Below, piece by piece: positions 13,501 through 25,091 of a stretch of DNA of 64,000 bases; positions within the stretch are counted from its first letter, which is position 1; each line of letters opens with the position of its first letter. The DNA is taken from NCBI RefSeq assembly GCF_932294415.1, contig NC_065537.1, positions 52,186,302 through 52,250,301 on the forward strand, in the 5' to 3' direction. The stretch is from Quercus robur (taxonomy: Eukaryota > Streptophyta > Magnoliopsida > Fagales > Fagaceae). The notes below the pieces were generated by a model. The model made no database searches, was not told the origin of the DNA, and saw nothing but the letters and a program-made list of their open reading frames with translations. A program made the position numbers and the translations under genes.

Positions 13501-16500
13501 CTACTCCTGATCCTTTTTGGTTAGATGCTCCATCTATGTACACTTCCCAGGTGGCAGCAGCAGAAACAAAGACCATCATAGCCTCTATTATTCCTTTCCT
13601 ATCATCGACCATGCTTTCTATAAACTCCGCCACAAAATTTGCCAAGACTTGTCCCTTTATGGCAGTACAAGGCATGTACTTGACATCATAGGCACCCAAC
13701 ATAGTCCCCCATTTAGCAACCCTACTCGTGTAGTCTGATTTTCGTAGGAGAGCTTGTAAGGGGAGCTGGGTAAGCACCACCACGATATGTGCTTAAAAAT
13801 AATGTGGAAGCTTCCTTGTGGCATGTACAATGGCCAACACCGCCTTCTCTAGGGGTAAATAACGTGTCTCAATTTCATGCAAGGATTTACTAACATAGTA
13901 GATAGGTCTTTGTACTCCACTCTCATTTCTGACCAAAACCAAACTAACTGTGTAACTGTGACTGCTAAGTATGCATATAATATTTCTTCCTTCTTGGGCC
14001 TAGAGAGGACAAGAGGGCATGACAAATACTGTTTAAGCTCCTCAAAAGCCAATACACACTCCTCGGTCCATTGAAAGTCCTTCCACTTGTAGAGGATCTG
14101 GAAAAATGGATGACACCTATCTGCTGACCAAGAGATAAATCTATTCAGAGCTGCTGCCATCCCTATTAACTTCTATACCTCCTTAGGATTCCGAGGAGGA
14201 TGCAAGTTGTTAATGGCTTTAATCTGATCAGAATTGACTTTAATTCCTCAACGTGTAATCGTGTAGCCTAGAAACTTTCCCGAGCTAATCCCAAAAGAAC
14301 ATTTAGATGCATTCAAGCGCAACCTATGTTCCCTCAATATAGAAAATGCTTCCCCCAAGTCTAACAAGTGCTCCTCAACCTGTTTGCTCTTTATCATCAT
14401 ATCATCGATGTATGCCTCCACATTCCTCCCAATCTGTGACTCAAACATTCGTGTCACCATTCTTTGATATGTGGACCCTGCTTTTTTAAGGCCAAAAGGC
14501 ATCACCTGATAATGATAATTGCCAGTGGGAGTTCGAAAAGCAGTTTTCTCATGATCGGGTAATGCTAAAGGTATTTGATGATACCCTCGAAAAGCATCCA
14601 AGAAACTCATCCAAGGATGTCTAACTATTGCATCCACCAACTAGTCAATTCGAGGAACAGGGAAAGGATACTTCGGGCAGACTTTATTCAAATCCGTGAA
14701 ATCCACGCATACATGCCATTTCTCGTTTTTCTTCTACACTACCATGGTATTGGCCAACCATTCAAGGTAAAAGATTTCCTTGATTGCCCCTGCTTGTTTA
14801 AGTTTATTCACTTCAACCTTTACTGCCTCAGCATGCTCTTTTGACGAGTGCCGAGGTGGTCACTTTCGTGGAACCGCATCTGAATTCACATTCAACCGGT
14901 GACATATAAACTCTGGATCAATCCCAGCCACGTCATAAGTGCTCCAGGCAAACACATCCATATTATCTTCCAGAAACTTCACCACCGCTGCTTTCTCTAA
15001 GGGTGGCAACTGAGACCCCACTTGAAAGTATCTCTCCTCATCTTGACCAATTAAAACCTTTTCCGATTCCTCGGACAACACCCACTACGACTCGGTCCCA
15101 AGTCCTACTTCAAGACGCTTTGATTGCTATGGGATTCTCTCCTCTTCCGCCACGGCTTAATCCGCAGGTTGCCGTGTAATGGCTATTATCAGGCACTGCC
15201 TAGCCATTGTTTGACTTCCTACTAATTCCCCTACTCTCCCTTGCATGGGGTACTTAACTTTCAAATGTAAGGTTGACAAAACTACTCCCATAGCATGAAA
15301 CCATGGTCCAGCCTAGATAGCTGTGTAAGGGGAATAAGCTTTGACTACAATGAAATTAACTTGCATCTCCTTCCTCAGCTTGTACAGGTAACCTTATCAT
15401 TCAGCAAGGAATTACCAATCTCCCATCAAAGCCCACCAGTGGTGAATCATACTTCTCCAAGTCCTCGGGCCTGAGATTTATCCATTTATACAAGTCCGGG
15501 TACATAATCTTTGCTCCACTTCCCTGGTTTACTAGGACCCTTCTTACATCATACCCCCCAATCTAATTGGTGACCACCAAGGCATCATCATGTGGCTGGA
15601 ACATCCCCTCCTTATCTTCTTCTAAAAAACCTAAAGTGGGCATAGCCATTATTTTGTCCTTTTTGCGAGTCTGGCTCCTGTCTTCCAAGTTAGGACCTGA
15701 AACCACAAACATAACCCCCGAGCAAGCTCCAGCATTGCCCCTAGGCTTAGCAAAAATGACATTAATTGTGCCTAGGGCTGGTCGAGGAGCTTTATCCCTT
15801 TGATACCCAGTTTCGGGCTGTCCAAACTAAACAGCAAATTGGTGCAAGAACTACCTCAACTTCCCTACCTTCACCAGTTGACACAGATGATCACGTAAAG
15901 TCCTGCAATCTTCAGTTGTGTGTTCTTTTTCTTGATGATAATGGCAATAAAGGCTCTGGTTTCTCTTGGATGGGTCCCCACCCATTTTATTAGGCCATTT
16001 GAAATATGGTTCATTTTTTTTTTTTTTAATCTTTTCCAGTATTTGATAGATAGGCTTTTTAAACAATGAACTAACCACTTGAGCACCCGTAATCAATGTC
16101 TAGTTGGAGAAATATCTTCTCAGCCAATTACTATGATATCCTCCTCCTCGAGGATCCCTCTTTTCAGGAAAAGCCTTCGTCTTGCCCTTTCCTTGGGTCT
16201 AATCTTCCTCTACTCATTTGTACTTATCAATGCGATCCACAAGCTGGCACATACTAAGGGCAAGCTTCATTGTTAGTGACTTTCTCAGCTCATGCTCCAT
16301 TGGAAGCCCTACCTTAAAAGTTCTTACTGCCATGTCCTCGAAATCTCCATTTATTTCATTGTATGTTTCCCAATATCTGTCTGAATAGGTCTCGAGGGTC
16401 TCCCCTTCCCTCATCGCCATAGACAACAGAGAGTCTAAAGGCTTAGGGACCCTACTGCACATCACAAATCTAGCACCAAATGCCTTTGTCAACTCCTCAA

Positions 16501-19500
16501 AGGACCTTATTAACCCCTTTTCCAAAGCATCAAATCACTACATAGCCACATACCCAAGGCTGGAAGGGAATACCTTGCACATAAGAGTTTCATTGCTAGA
16601 ATGGACTGCCATCTTCTGATTGAAGTGGCTCACATGCTCTACGGGATCGGACCTTCCATTGTAGATAGTGAACGTTGGTTGTGAAAACCGGTGGGGAAGC
16701 CTGGCCTTGTTGATTATCCTAACGAAGGGTGACTTTAAGATTTGACGAAGTGCCTTACTCATTGCGTCATTCCCCATGCTATGGTCAAATGACCCTTGCC
16801 CACGCTTGAACTTGCCATTTTTCAGTTTATCCTAGTGTGAAGATGTTGAGAAGGACTCACTGGATGGGGTTCTAGACTTATGGCGATATGAGCAATCCTT
16901 ACTCTCCTCTGATCCATTACTTGATGGGGGTGATGGACTCCTTCCACCACACTCCCTTTGCCGCAGTTTCCTGTGCAAGTGATCTATCTCAAGTTTCAAT
17001 TTTCACGTTTCCTACTCATGCGAAACATGGCTCCTTATCCTTGAGTGACTCCTCTCAATACGCTCCATATGGTAGGACTCTACCATAACACTTGGTGTAT
17101 GATGTCTGTCTCTCCTTCGCTCTAGATTAACAAACTAATTTTCCCTTTATGAACCAACAGATTCTTCCCTATTCTGTTCCAGGTTGGCCATGGCTAACCA
17201 AAAATAAACCCATAACAAAACCTTGCTTCTCACAGATGGCACCAATTGTAAGGACACAAAAATCTGGCAATCCAAACTCACTTAGAATAGTGAAATTTGT
17301 GCTATCCAGCTAGGCCCAAACCAATGGATATTTGTAAAGAGAGTGAGGTAAAACAAGTTGGGCTTAGCCTAAGGATTTAGATAGAGAAGGAATGAACGAA
17401 AGCCAATAATGGTTCTTTACAATCTCACCCAAGGACGATGTTCTTGCATAAGGATGTACACTCTTCTCTCTCTCTCTCTCTCTCTCTTTTTGATTTTCTT
17501 GGGGGGGGGGGTCCCTTCATCTGGAAGTCCTCTTTCTTTATATACTCCTCAGCTTATTGCATCCTAACCCTCCATCTACAATCCCCTCCTACTCTCCTTA
17601 GGACACTTGTCCCTTTAAACTTCTGTTGAAGGTAGTAGAAGGAGATGTTTAGCTGTGAATTCTATTGTTCAGGTCACTTTCTCATCCATGCAGCTGATAA
17701 AGCTATTGCTAGTCATTTAATGTGGAGGCAATAGGTGAGCTTTCACTGGAAACTTCCTTCACCTACCTTGACTCTCACTGAATACCATCCTCTCCATTCG
17801 CCCTTCCATGAAGTATTTTGTCCCCTCTCCTCCTATCCTCGGGCGAATCCCCTCCTCAAGCTTAGAATGCTTTTATAATGATAGTCACAGCTTGTTGTAT
17901 CCTTTCTCGGTCCTCGGGTCCCCACAGTTATTATGGGAGAATGAGATTTTAAATTCTAGATTTCTTTATTTGAAACATTAAGAAATAACTTAGTTGAGCT
18001 ACAACACTTTTAGCATTTTTAAATTTTAAAAAAAAAATTAAAAAAAAAATCACTAAATTCCTATTGCCTCTATTCCTCTGTTTCTTTTTTCCATCAATCT
18101 CTTCACAATTTCTCCATTTTAAAATATAGATATAGTTTTTATTTTTATTTTTACTTAACTTAAATAATTAAAACAATTAGATAAAAATAAATTATCCCAA
18201 ATAGACACAATTGTAAAAGAAATATCTAAGACAGTTTTTCAATTTAAAGCACAAAAAACCTACACATATGATAGAAATAACTTATTTTTTGTTACATAAA
18301 AAAATGATAAGAATGTAATCATCTGTATATCAATGTGTAATCATAATAGCTTACTTTTTTTTTTAATGAGAAATTAATCGTTATTTTATTTAGACATAAA
18401 AGTAACAAAACTCTCCTCTCTCACTCTAAAGTACTCCATTTTATGTTCCATCTATCACATTCTATTACACATCTGTTTTTCTTTCTAATTAAAGTTTTAA
18501 AATGAAAAAAGAAAAAGAAAAAAAGATATAACATGTAGTACTGTAGTTGGTGGTGTATACATTGAAATACTAAGTGTGAGAAAGAGAATTTTTAATTCAC
18601 ACGAAAGGGATGGGTCATATTCACTCTTTTAGTTGAATATGATAACTTATAGGAAGTACGTACTTTAAGATATGTTCTAATTTTCTAACCTTTTTTTTTT
18701 TTTTTTTTCATTTGTTGGTAAATTTTGAATCTAAGACCTACTAAATCCCACATGACCAAGTAATCTTCATTGTTTGATTGATATAGGCTAGAAACTTTAC
18801 TAATTAAGCTAGTTGATATGCACAAATACTAATCCTTTCATCACCATAAGGTAAAAGAAGATAAGTTATTCATCTCAAAACAAATAATGAAATGTCTAAA
18901 GAAAATTAGATTCTCCATTTGGACTATAATCTAAACAATGAAAAAGATCATAATGGAACTCTCTGAGAACTGATTCCATATAAAAAATGCTCTATTTTTC
19001 TTGTTACTAACTCTTAATTTTTCTTTTTGGCAGTTCATTTACTTGCTCCATAACCCAAATGGGACTATGAAGCTTTACCAGTTTATTAGTATGTTTGGAG
19101 TACTAATACTGTTTTTAGCTCAAATTCCATCCTTCCACTCGCTAAGGCATATCAATCTTGTCTCTCTAACCCTTTGCCTTGCTTTCAGTGCTTGTGTCAC
19201 AGCCGGTTCCATACACGTCGGTAAGACTTCAACACCACAAGTTACATGAAAACATGTCTGTGTCTATGAATATCACAGACATTGAGACATACACTGCTTT
19301 TACAGGATATTCCAAGAATGCTCCTACTAGGGACTATTCCCTAAATAGCTCCAGAGTAAATCGTGTTTTTGGTGGTGTTAATGCTGTTTCAATCATTGCT
19401 ACTACATATGCCTGTGGAATTATTCCTGAAATACAGGTTTAGTTCTGCCCCTACATTAATTTGTTGCCAAGAAAATATTTTGAGAAAAGAAAGAAAAAAT

Positions 19501-20797
19501 AAATCCTATTTTGTTCCCTTTTCTTTATTTTGAGCTTGTATATAAGTTAAACAAACTGAAATTCCAGTTAAATTGTGATATAACTTGCATCTAACTACGA
19601 TTATAATATGCAAGAAAGTATCTCTTGTAACAGTTCTATCAAGCCTAATAGCTCAATGAATGAATACCATATGATTCAATTTTCTATTCTTTAGTCAAAA
19701 TTGGTCTCACCAACTTTCCATATGGTATTTAATTATCGGGTTAATTGTTACATTGATAACTTGTATCACTGTTAACAAAAATACTTTCTCCTAATGTTTT
19801 GATAGAAGTTAGATTCTAAATACTTCAATACCATTGACTATAAGTGAGAAATAGAACTAAGTTGCCTTATATTTCTTCCATTCGCAGGCAACTATAGCTC
19901 CTCCAGTCAAGGGTAAAATGTTCAAAGGTTTATGCGTCTGTTACTCTGTTATACTCACGACTTTTTTCAGCGTTGCAATCTCTGGGTATTGGGCATTTGG
20001 CAATCAGGCTATGGGGACAGTTCTTTCAAATTTTATGGGTAATGGACAGCCTTTGCTACCAACTTGGTTTCTCTTGATGACCAATATTTTCATTCTTCTG
20101 CAAATATCAGCTGTCACAGTGGTAAGTCCAACTCATAAATATTTAGCTTGATAATGCATAAAGATTGTCTAGGAAAATTATAAAATTAACTATATAAACT
20201 TTCCAAATTTATGTTTACAAGTCACAGAAAAGTGATTCAGATATTTGTTTACTATATTATTGAAGCAATACCAACCATATTCTTTATCATGTTGGTTTAT
20301 AAATTTTTTTGTTGTAAAATTAGTACTAACTTTTGCTTAGAAACCCCACTTCCGAACCTTCACTCTATTATGGCAGCATTAAATTTCATGGCTATATTGC
20401 AATGGTTAAAATGCAGGTTTACTTGCAACCAACAAATGAAGTGTTTGAAAAGTGGTTTGCAGACCCCAAAATGGATCAATTTTCCAATCGTAACGTTGTG
20501 CCAAGGTTGATTTCCCGGTCAATATCAGTGATTATAGGTACATTAATTGCGGCTATGCTACCTTTCTTTGGAGATATCATGGCAGTTTTGGGGGCATTTG
20601 GATGTATTCCTCTAGATTTTATTTTCCCAATGGTTGTCTACAATGTGACTTTCAAGCCCTCAAAGCGTGGCCTTGTATTTTGGGGTAACACGTTCATTGC
20701 AGTAGCATCTACAGCATTGGCCGCCATAGGCGCAATAGCATCAATTCGACAAATAGTTATCGATGCCAAAGCATATCGTTTATTTGCTAATATGTAA
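3381..20797 (+). CDS. GAT1-like: GABA transporter 1-like amino acid permease, copy A
   Basis: Seven exons with GT/AG borders: 3381-3492, 3752-3982, 4295-4392, 19034-19220, 19306-19436, 19888-20121 and 20417-20797. They join in frame to 457 aa, close to the ~450 aa of Arabidopsis GAT1. The protein belongs to the amino acid/auxin permease (AAAP) family, proton-coupled importers expected in the plasma membrane with about 11 membrane segments. Family motifs seen: [20 protein letters not shown] near the N terminus, then [90 protein letters not shown] and [16 protein letters not shown] at the C terminus. All exons are open, so the gene looks intact. Intron 3 is 14.6 kb, swollen by retrotransposons. 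Substrate preference (GABA, proline or other) cannot be read from sequence. Confidence 0.93.
5228..5755. mobile_element. MITE-like insertion, TTTGGTTG-type family
   Basis: The segment begins near GTTTTGTTGAGTGGAAAA and ends near TTAATAATCAAACAGAAAAG, whose reverse complement resembles the start. It contains a poly-T tract (5445-5487) and a GGGCCTAATAG..CTAGGCCCACCA segment resembling 54555-54600. It is absent from the matching part of block B. Ends and target duplication are not resolved. Confidence 0.5.
6426..6634 (-). pseudogene. F-box protein C-terminal remnant (copy A)
   Basis: Read on the minus strand from 6634 to the stop at 6428-6426, the frame gives [19 protein letters not shown], then [19 protein letters not shown] and a short acidic tail. 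This is the end of an F-box associated domain of the kind found in CPR1-like F-box proteins. The first part matches the pseudogene in intron 3 of copy B (42920-42970). Copy B lacks the final ~190 bp kept here, while copy A lacks everything upstream, cut off at the retrotransposon junction at 6634. Confidence 0.8.
6634..7480 (-). mobile_element. Ty1/copia remnant: RNase H end plus one LTR
   Basis: On the minus strand, the frame read down from about 7430 shows the copia RNase H signature [18 protein letters not shown], a frameshift, then [24 protein letters not shown], and [15 protein letters not shown], followed by SHLEGEY, which encodes the purine tract just before the 3' LTR. The LTR then runs from about 7040 down to 6634 (roughly 407 bp). 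Everything upstream of RNase H is missing. The fragment abuts the truncated LTR of the Ty3 element at the CT repeat near 7480. Confidence 0.85.
7480..7969 (-). repeat. 3' LTR of the Ty3 element, truncated
   Basis: It matches 17461-17926 along its length, with roughly 6-8% mismatches judged by eye. It ends in CCCCACA, followed inward by ATAACCCCCTAAAACC, whose complement is the polypurine tract. The outer ~215 bp present in the right LTR are missing; the break falls at a (CT)n run (about 7482-7519). Confidence 0.9.
8400..10800 (+). pseudogene. Degenerate antisense ORF of the Tat-like element (Transposase_28-like)
   Basis: Opposite in strand to gag-pol, this stretch carries broken frames at 8400-8798, 8986-9264, 9730-10119 and 10249-10464. 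The first contains [20 protein letters not shown] and [20 protein letters not shown], resembling the plant 'putative gypsy type transposon' domain (Pfam Transposase_28). The later frames are rich in Lys, Glu and Ala ([10 protein letters not shown]), a coiled-coil-like tail. Extra antisense ORFs of this type are described for Tat-lineage elements; their function is unknown. The frame happens to be in sense with the host transporter gene. Confidence 0.65.
11098..11760. repeat. Tandem repeats of ~81-82 bp in the Ty3 element's 3' noncoding region
   Basis: The phrase AACACTTAGAAA recurs at about 11232, 11311, 11392 (as AACACGTAG), 11474, 11556, 11638 and 11719, giving a period of 79-82 bp. Each unit also has GGTTAATTTACCCAAGGTTT and a (C/T)CGAGG or CTAAGG box. 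A first, more diverged unit begins near 11116. Hypervariable tandem repeats in this position are known for Tat/Ogre elements. Confidence 0.9.
11917..16777 (-). pseudogene. gag-pol of the Tat-like Ty3 element, decayed
   Basis: Gag begins at 16777 and shows [20 protein letters not shown] and later [13 protein letters not shown]; the two parts are split by adjacent stops near 16537, at a point where MRWFDALEKG is expected. The zinc-knuckle-like segment [20 protein letters not shown] is at about 15910. Pre-RT sequence [20 protein letters not shown] is near 14940. Reverse transcriptase at 14640-14248 has [29 protein letters not shown] and the catalytic EAYIDDM. RNase H has [17 protein letters not shown] and TNNEAKYEA (13560-13406). 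Integrase has [14 protein letters not shown] and [10 protein letters not shown] (12654-12436), then [20 protein letters not shown]. Many tryptophan and arginine codons have become stops, so no full polyprotein is possible. Confidence 0.92.
17247..17926 (-). repeat. 5' LTR of the Ty3 element, complete (680 bp)
   Basis: In + orientation it begins TGTAAGGACAC and ends GGTCCCCACA, giving the canonical TG...CA. It includes a (CT)n run (17461-17488) and a C/G homopolymer. The inner edge is followed by the primer-binding region. GTTAT directly outside is the probable right target duplication. Confidence 0.9.
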
Positions 20798-22704
20798 AAA
20801 TATTTGGTGTAGCAGATATAGTAGAAGAACAGAACAATGTATCATGTATGATTCTTAAGCAGCGAAATATCTGGAAAACTTAGGAGAAATGCGTGAAGCA
20901 CTCCATAATGCAATGCTATTGGTTCTAACATACTTCCTTTGCATTTCTCTTCGTGCTATATAATATTTCGTATTGGTTCCAACAGCTACATTTAAAAACA
21001 GATTTTCATGCATTACACAGTACAGAGCTTTTATAGAAGAAAGAAAGCATAGTGAAATAGAATTCTCTAAAATTTTTTGGATAGTTGAATTCTTAAAATC
21101 CTACTCATTTATTATAGATGATACAAGTGATTGTAAGGTCGGACTAAACGATAAACACTCGCGATGAATCACATTATCGAGATGACATCAATGTGTTGGC
21201 AGCCAAGACCTCCCCAATGCTTAAATCAGTGGAAAAAAAGGAATTTTAGGGAACATTTCCTGATTTTCAGAAATCATGTCAGTGATGGAATGGAGATAAT
21301 GATCAATTTTATACACTATGTTTTGTATATTTTCACCTGAATCTGCCATTTTCCTTTCAGCCTCATCATGCCCATTGTTCACTTGTTTTGGAGAATGTAT
21401 TGTATTAGGTCTTTATTTTACTGTAGAAGTTGTTGCAAGCTTGCACCACATCTTTCACTTATTGCTCCAAAGTGACAGGCAATCCTTAACTGATCTTGAG
21501 AGAGATCATTTTGGTTAGCAACATTGTTGAGGTTCCACCTGTTGGAAAAATGGTGTATGGGGTGGCTAATGTTTTGAGCCAAAACTTATGTGAGGCACAC
21601 CTGTCGGATCTGAGTTGGGCCGGACGTGTTCTCTTCCATGAGTATATTATTAACGTTATTGAATTGGGCCCAATCCTTTTAGTATTTAATTAATATTTTT
21701 TTAGTAATTGTTTACAGTGAGTTTCCATAACAAAGTGGAACAATGTGTATGTTCACTATCAGGTGCAAGTGTGTCTATAAATAGGAGTCCCTCATTCATT
21801 ATTTTGGTTTCATTTTTTCATTCATGCATAGAGACATTTAGAGAGAGGGAAACATAGTTATGTCCATTGTGCACGAAAATTAATATAGTGCTTCTTCTGC
21901 TTGTTGTTGATCTATATATCTTGAGAGGCAGACGTTTATGAGTCTCAAAGCACCACTGATGAAATAGTGTAAGAGGGTGAAATCTGTAGTAAGGAAATAG
22001 TGTCAAACACTAACCTTGATCATATTTGCATTTATAATTTTGCATTCATCTAGTTTGTGAGAATATTTAATTGTTATTGATTATTTATGCATTGAATAGG
22101 TATTGTTCTTATTGTTGTTCTAGTTCATTGAATCACAAAAGTAAATTATTTGTGTAATATTATTGCAACACCACCATGTGCCCATTGATTTTTTCCAAAA
22201 TATACAATCTTTGTCACACGAAAATCAAGAACTTGTTCCCACATGATACAATTGATTGTACTTCTAAACTAAAAGATAAACACATGCAATGAACGACCTT
22301 TCCAGCGCTTAAGTTCGAAAATAAAAATAAATAGGTTCTGTTATCAAGATATACTCAAAGAATCTGAACGTATTCACTCTCTTACGTCAATTGATGTCCA
22401 TCATAATTTACGATTCAAGATTTTTTTAATGAATCGTGTGAGCTAATAATAGGAAAATTTGATGTTGTAATGAAATGTTGTGAATTTTTGTTGTGATTAC
22501 TCATGGGGATAGGGATCCTAGGTTGGAGTTGACAGTCAGTCATATGTCTAACTGCTTGTCTATTCGGCATGACCATGCTAAACACAGACTCAAGCTACCG
22601 TATCGGTTGTGAAAATTTGGATTGAAATTTACCGTCTCCACCCTAATTTAAATTGATATAGTGTTAAAAATGTTTATTATATATGAAAATGCTCAATCCA
22701 CACA

Positions 22705-23894
22705 CACATATATATATTGCCAAAGCTGAAAGAAAATCTAATTAGATTTCAATTGAATTCTCAATTTTGCACCACTTGTCCTAGCCAAAACTCTAAGAAA
22801 ATCTAATTAGATTATAAATTAAAGTCCAATTTTATGTTATGTGTCTTTTCTAAATTTTCTACTTTTTGTGTCAAAATAAATGATGCATTAACATTTAACA
22901 TAGAAGCCAAGAAAACCACAATGATGATACTCATTGGCCTAAAGAAGAACATCTCACCTGCACACTTTTATTGGTGAACTCAATAGAGTTAGGAGCTCTT
23001 CTAATACCACTACCAAAACCGAGGAGTCCAATGAGAAAGACTTTAAAAGTAAAACCTCATCTCCTCCTCCCAATTCCATATCGTCATTCCAAGTCTCCCC
23101 CTTCTTCTCTCTCAACCTCTACCAACTAGATCCCCACACCGCCTTCTCCTCCTCCTTTTGGATTTCTCAGAGTAAGCCCAGGTTCAAACACAATGTTCAA
23201 TCCCACTCTTCCTTGCTTCACATTCTCATACATTACCACTTCATTGGCACCTCCAAGAAGATTCCAATCTCAATGATCAATTCTTGCCGTTAACTCGATG
23301 GTATCGAAATCTTGATGGTGTCCCCCCATGCCAAGTAAAACGATGATTGAATCTGCTAGCTTGATGATAACACACATAAGTTTCATTTGAATCTGTTCTT
23401 GGCTTCACTGTACATTCCCTGCTATCCCAATAATTAAAATTAGGTTTTTAACTAACAAAATTGAAAGAACCACAGTAACAATAATCTCATATGTTGATGA
23501 AGCATTCTCTAAACTATAGCTTATAGTAACATCTCAAATTACAAAACAAAACAAAACAAAAAAAAAATCTACAAAATAAGGAATTAAAAATAAACTAAGA
23601 TTTCTTTGAATCTTATTTTTTTTTAATCATTTTTAGTGTGTTTGGATTAAGATTTTGTTAATTTGTTAAAAGTGGACAAAAATATAATCATATATATTAT
23701 ATTAAGTTGAAGTACAATTTTAGAATTCAAATTAATTTCTAATTGTAGCTTAATTTTGTGTTGTGTCCAATTTAATTTTTTAAATTTTGGTGTCAAGTTA
23801 CCTCCATTCATAATGCTCAATGTGGAAACTAAGATGAACATCTTATCATCACAATTGTTAATGTTTTTGTGCGTAAGCACGGGCTACATGCTAG
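22705..23894 (+). mobile_element. Non-autonomous Helitron in block A
   Basis: The right end has the Helitron 3' signature: a short hairpin GTGC-GTAA-GCAC (23869-23880), then GGGCTACATG and terminal CTAG (23891-23894), followed by T. The left end is AT-rich (TATATATATTGCCAAAGC). Block B is uninterrupted at this point (CAATCCACACATTTTGTATA at 52625), so the insertion lies between A and T, as Helitrons do, and postdates the duplication. No Rep/helicase is encoded. The exact left base is uncertain by about 5 bp. The inner C-rich stretch (23030-23330) may be captured sequence, but I cannot name it. Confidence 0.82.
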
Positions 23895-25006
23895 TCTTGT
23901 ACATAATAGATAAATAAGATTTTAAAAACTCCATATCAACCAATTGAACTACACGACTCTTAAAAATTTTATCCATAATTAAACTCAAGATTGAAGTGAA
24001 CTACTAGGTTTATGGCTTTAAAACTTTAAATTCCTAAGGATTCAAACAAAACTCAATTGTAAGTGTCAATACCGTATTTTTTCCAATCTCAATTAACTTC
24101 CTAAAATAGTGATTTAAATCTTAAAAAGGGGGTGAAAACCATGATTTTAAGAACCAAAAGCTGGGAAAAATGTGAAAAGATCCTATTTACCCTAATTAGA
24201 CAACGGAAAAAACAATCCAAAATGTTACAAAAATCAAACTTTTCATTTCTTGCAAAATTTGACCAATGCTAACTAAACCCTAACTGGGATCAGTCAAAAC
24301 ATTAGCTTTCTTATCTAATTGTCCAATTGAGGTAAATTTTAAACCATCTTAAAGATCATGAAATTTCCTTCAAAATGGCAGTTCATAGAACAAAATTGGA
24401 GTTAAAATGGATGATATATCAAGAAAATACCAGAATGCTAATTAAATGTATTATTATTTTCAAGTAAAAAGAGAGTTTTTTGGAGCGTTTTTGTTCAATA
24501 AATTGTACCAATCCAGCCACAACTGGTGTAATCACCCTAACCCAGATTGAAGCATGATAAGTCATCTACTTTCCATAAAGAAGGCTTGGTGATATCTGCT
24601 CTAGATTGAGAGAAATGAATTTTCCAAGAATAGTATTATTTAATTTCCTACAATGCATCACCTCCCTTTCAAATGTGATATCTCGATGACTGTAGTTCCA
24701 AATCATTTGAGGTCAGGACCTATGGAAACTAGACATCCATACCTTTCCAAGGACACCAAGTTTGAAGAATTATGAGCTCTAGAAGGCCTCTAAATAGCAG
24801 CTTGAAAAAGGTCGAAAAGAGGAAAAAGATGAAAATCAAAATTGAGTGGGCATCAAGGCAAAATTGGTGAGATGATTCGGAAACATCTCACCAAACTAAC
24901 CCTTTCAATGGGAGGTTGGGGTGAGATGTTCCTGAAATGTCTCTCAATCCCTATAAATAGACCCCCACTCCCTCTTGGACAAATCACCAACAAAAATGCC
25001 CAAAAA

Positions 25007-25034
25007 TTCTTCTTCTTCTTCTTCTTCTTCTTCT

Positions 25035-25088
<54 letters not shown>
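25007..25088. repeat. Compound microsatellite (TTC)n-(TC)n
   Basis: A run of TTC triplets passes directly into about 31 TC dinucleotides. It lies just downstream of the TATA-like box of the LTR-like insertion. Confidence 0.95.

Positions 25089-25091
<3 letters not shown>

Larger units (their letters stand above)
7480..17926 (-). mobile_element. Ty3/gypsy LTR retrotransposon, Tat-like lineage, degenerate
   Basis: Order on the minus strand: 5' LTR (17926-17247), primer-binding region starting TTGGTGCC just inside, gag (16777-15850), protease/reverse transcriptase/RNase H (about 15080-13400), integrase (12654-11917), a noncoding tract with tandem repeats (11760-11100), an antisense extra reading frame (10800-8400 on the + strand), a purine tract, then the 3' LTR (7969-7480). 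This order with an antisense ORF downstream of integrase is known for the Tat/Ogre lineage of plant Ty3 elements. The right LTR is followed by GTTAT; no matching left copy exists because the left LTR is truncated. All coding frames carry stops. Confidence 0.88.
4393..19033 (+). other. Giant intron 3 of copy A (14.6 kb)
   Basis: The intron starts GTCAG after AAG and ends CAG before TTCATTT, the same sites as in copy B, where intron 3 is 4.9 kb. Beyond the shared sequence (about 4393-5220, 5760-6634 and 18010-19033) it holds a MITE-like insertion, the tail of an F-box pseudogene, a Ty1/copia remnant and a nearly full Ty3/gypsy element. The retrotransposons are all antisense to the host gene. 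Confidence 0.9.

Noticed and set aside
19179..19442. Plus-strand frame reading through intron 4 of copy A (same at 45799-46062 in B)
   Set aside because: The segment 19221-19305 is an 85-bp intron with good GT/AG sites; retention shifts the frame and meets a TGA. Only the part after 19306 is exon 5.
21318..21693. Short open frames downstream of copy A (66 and 65 aa)
   Set aside because: No recognisable domain, not preserved in block B, and no splice or promoter evidence.
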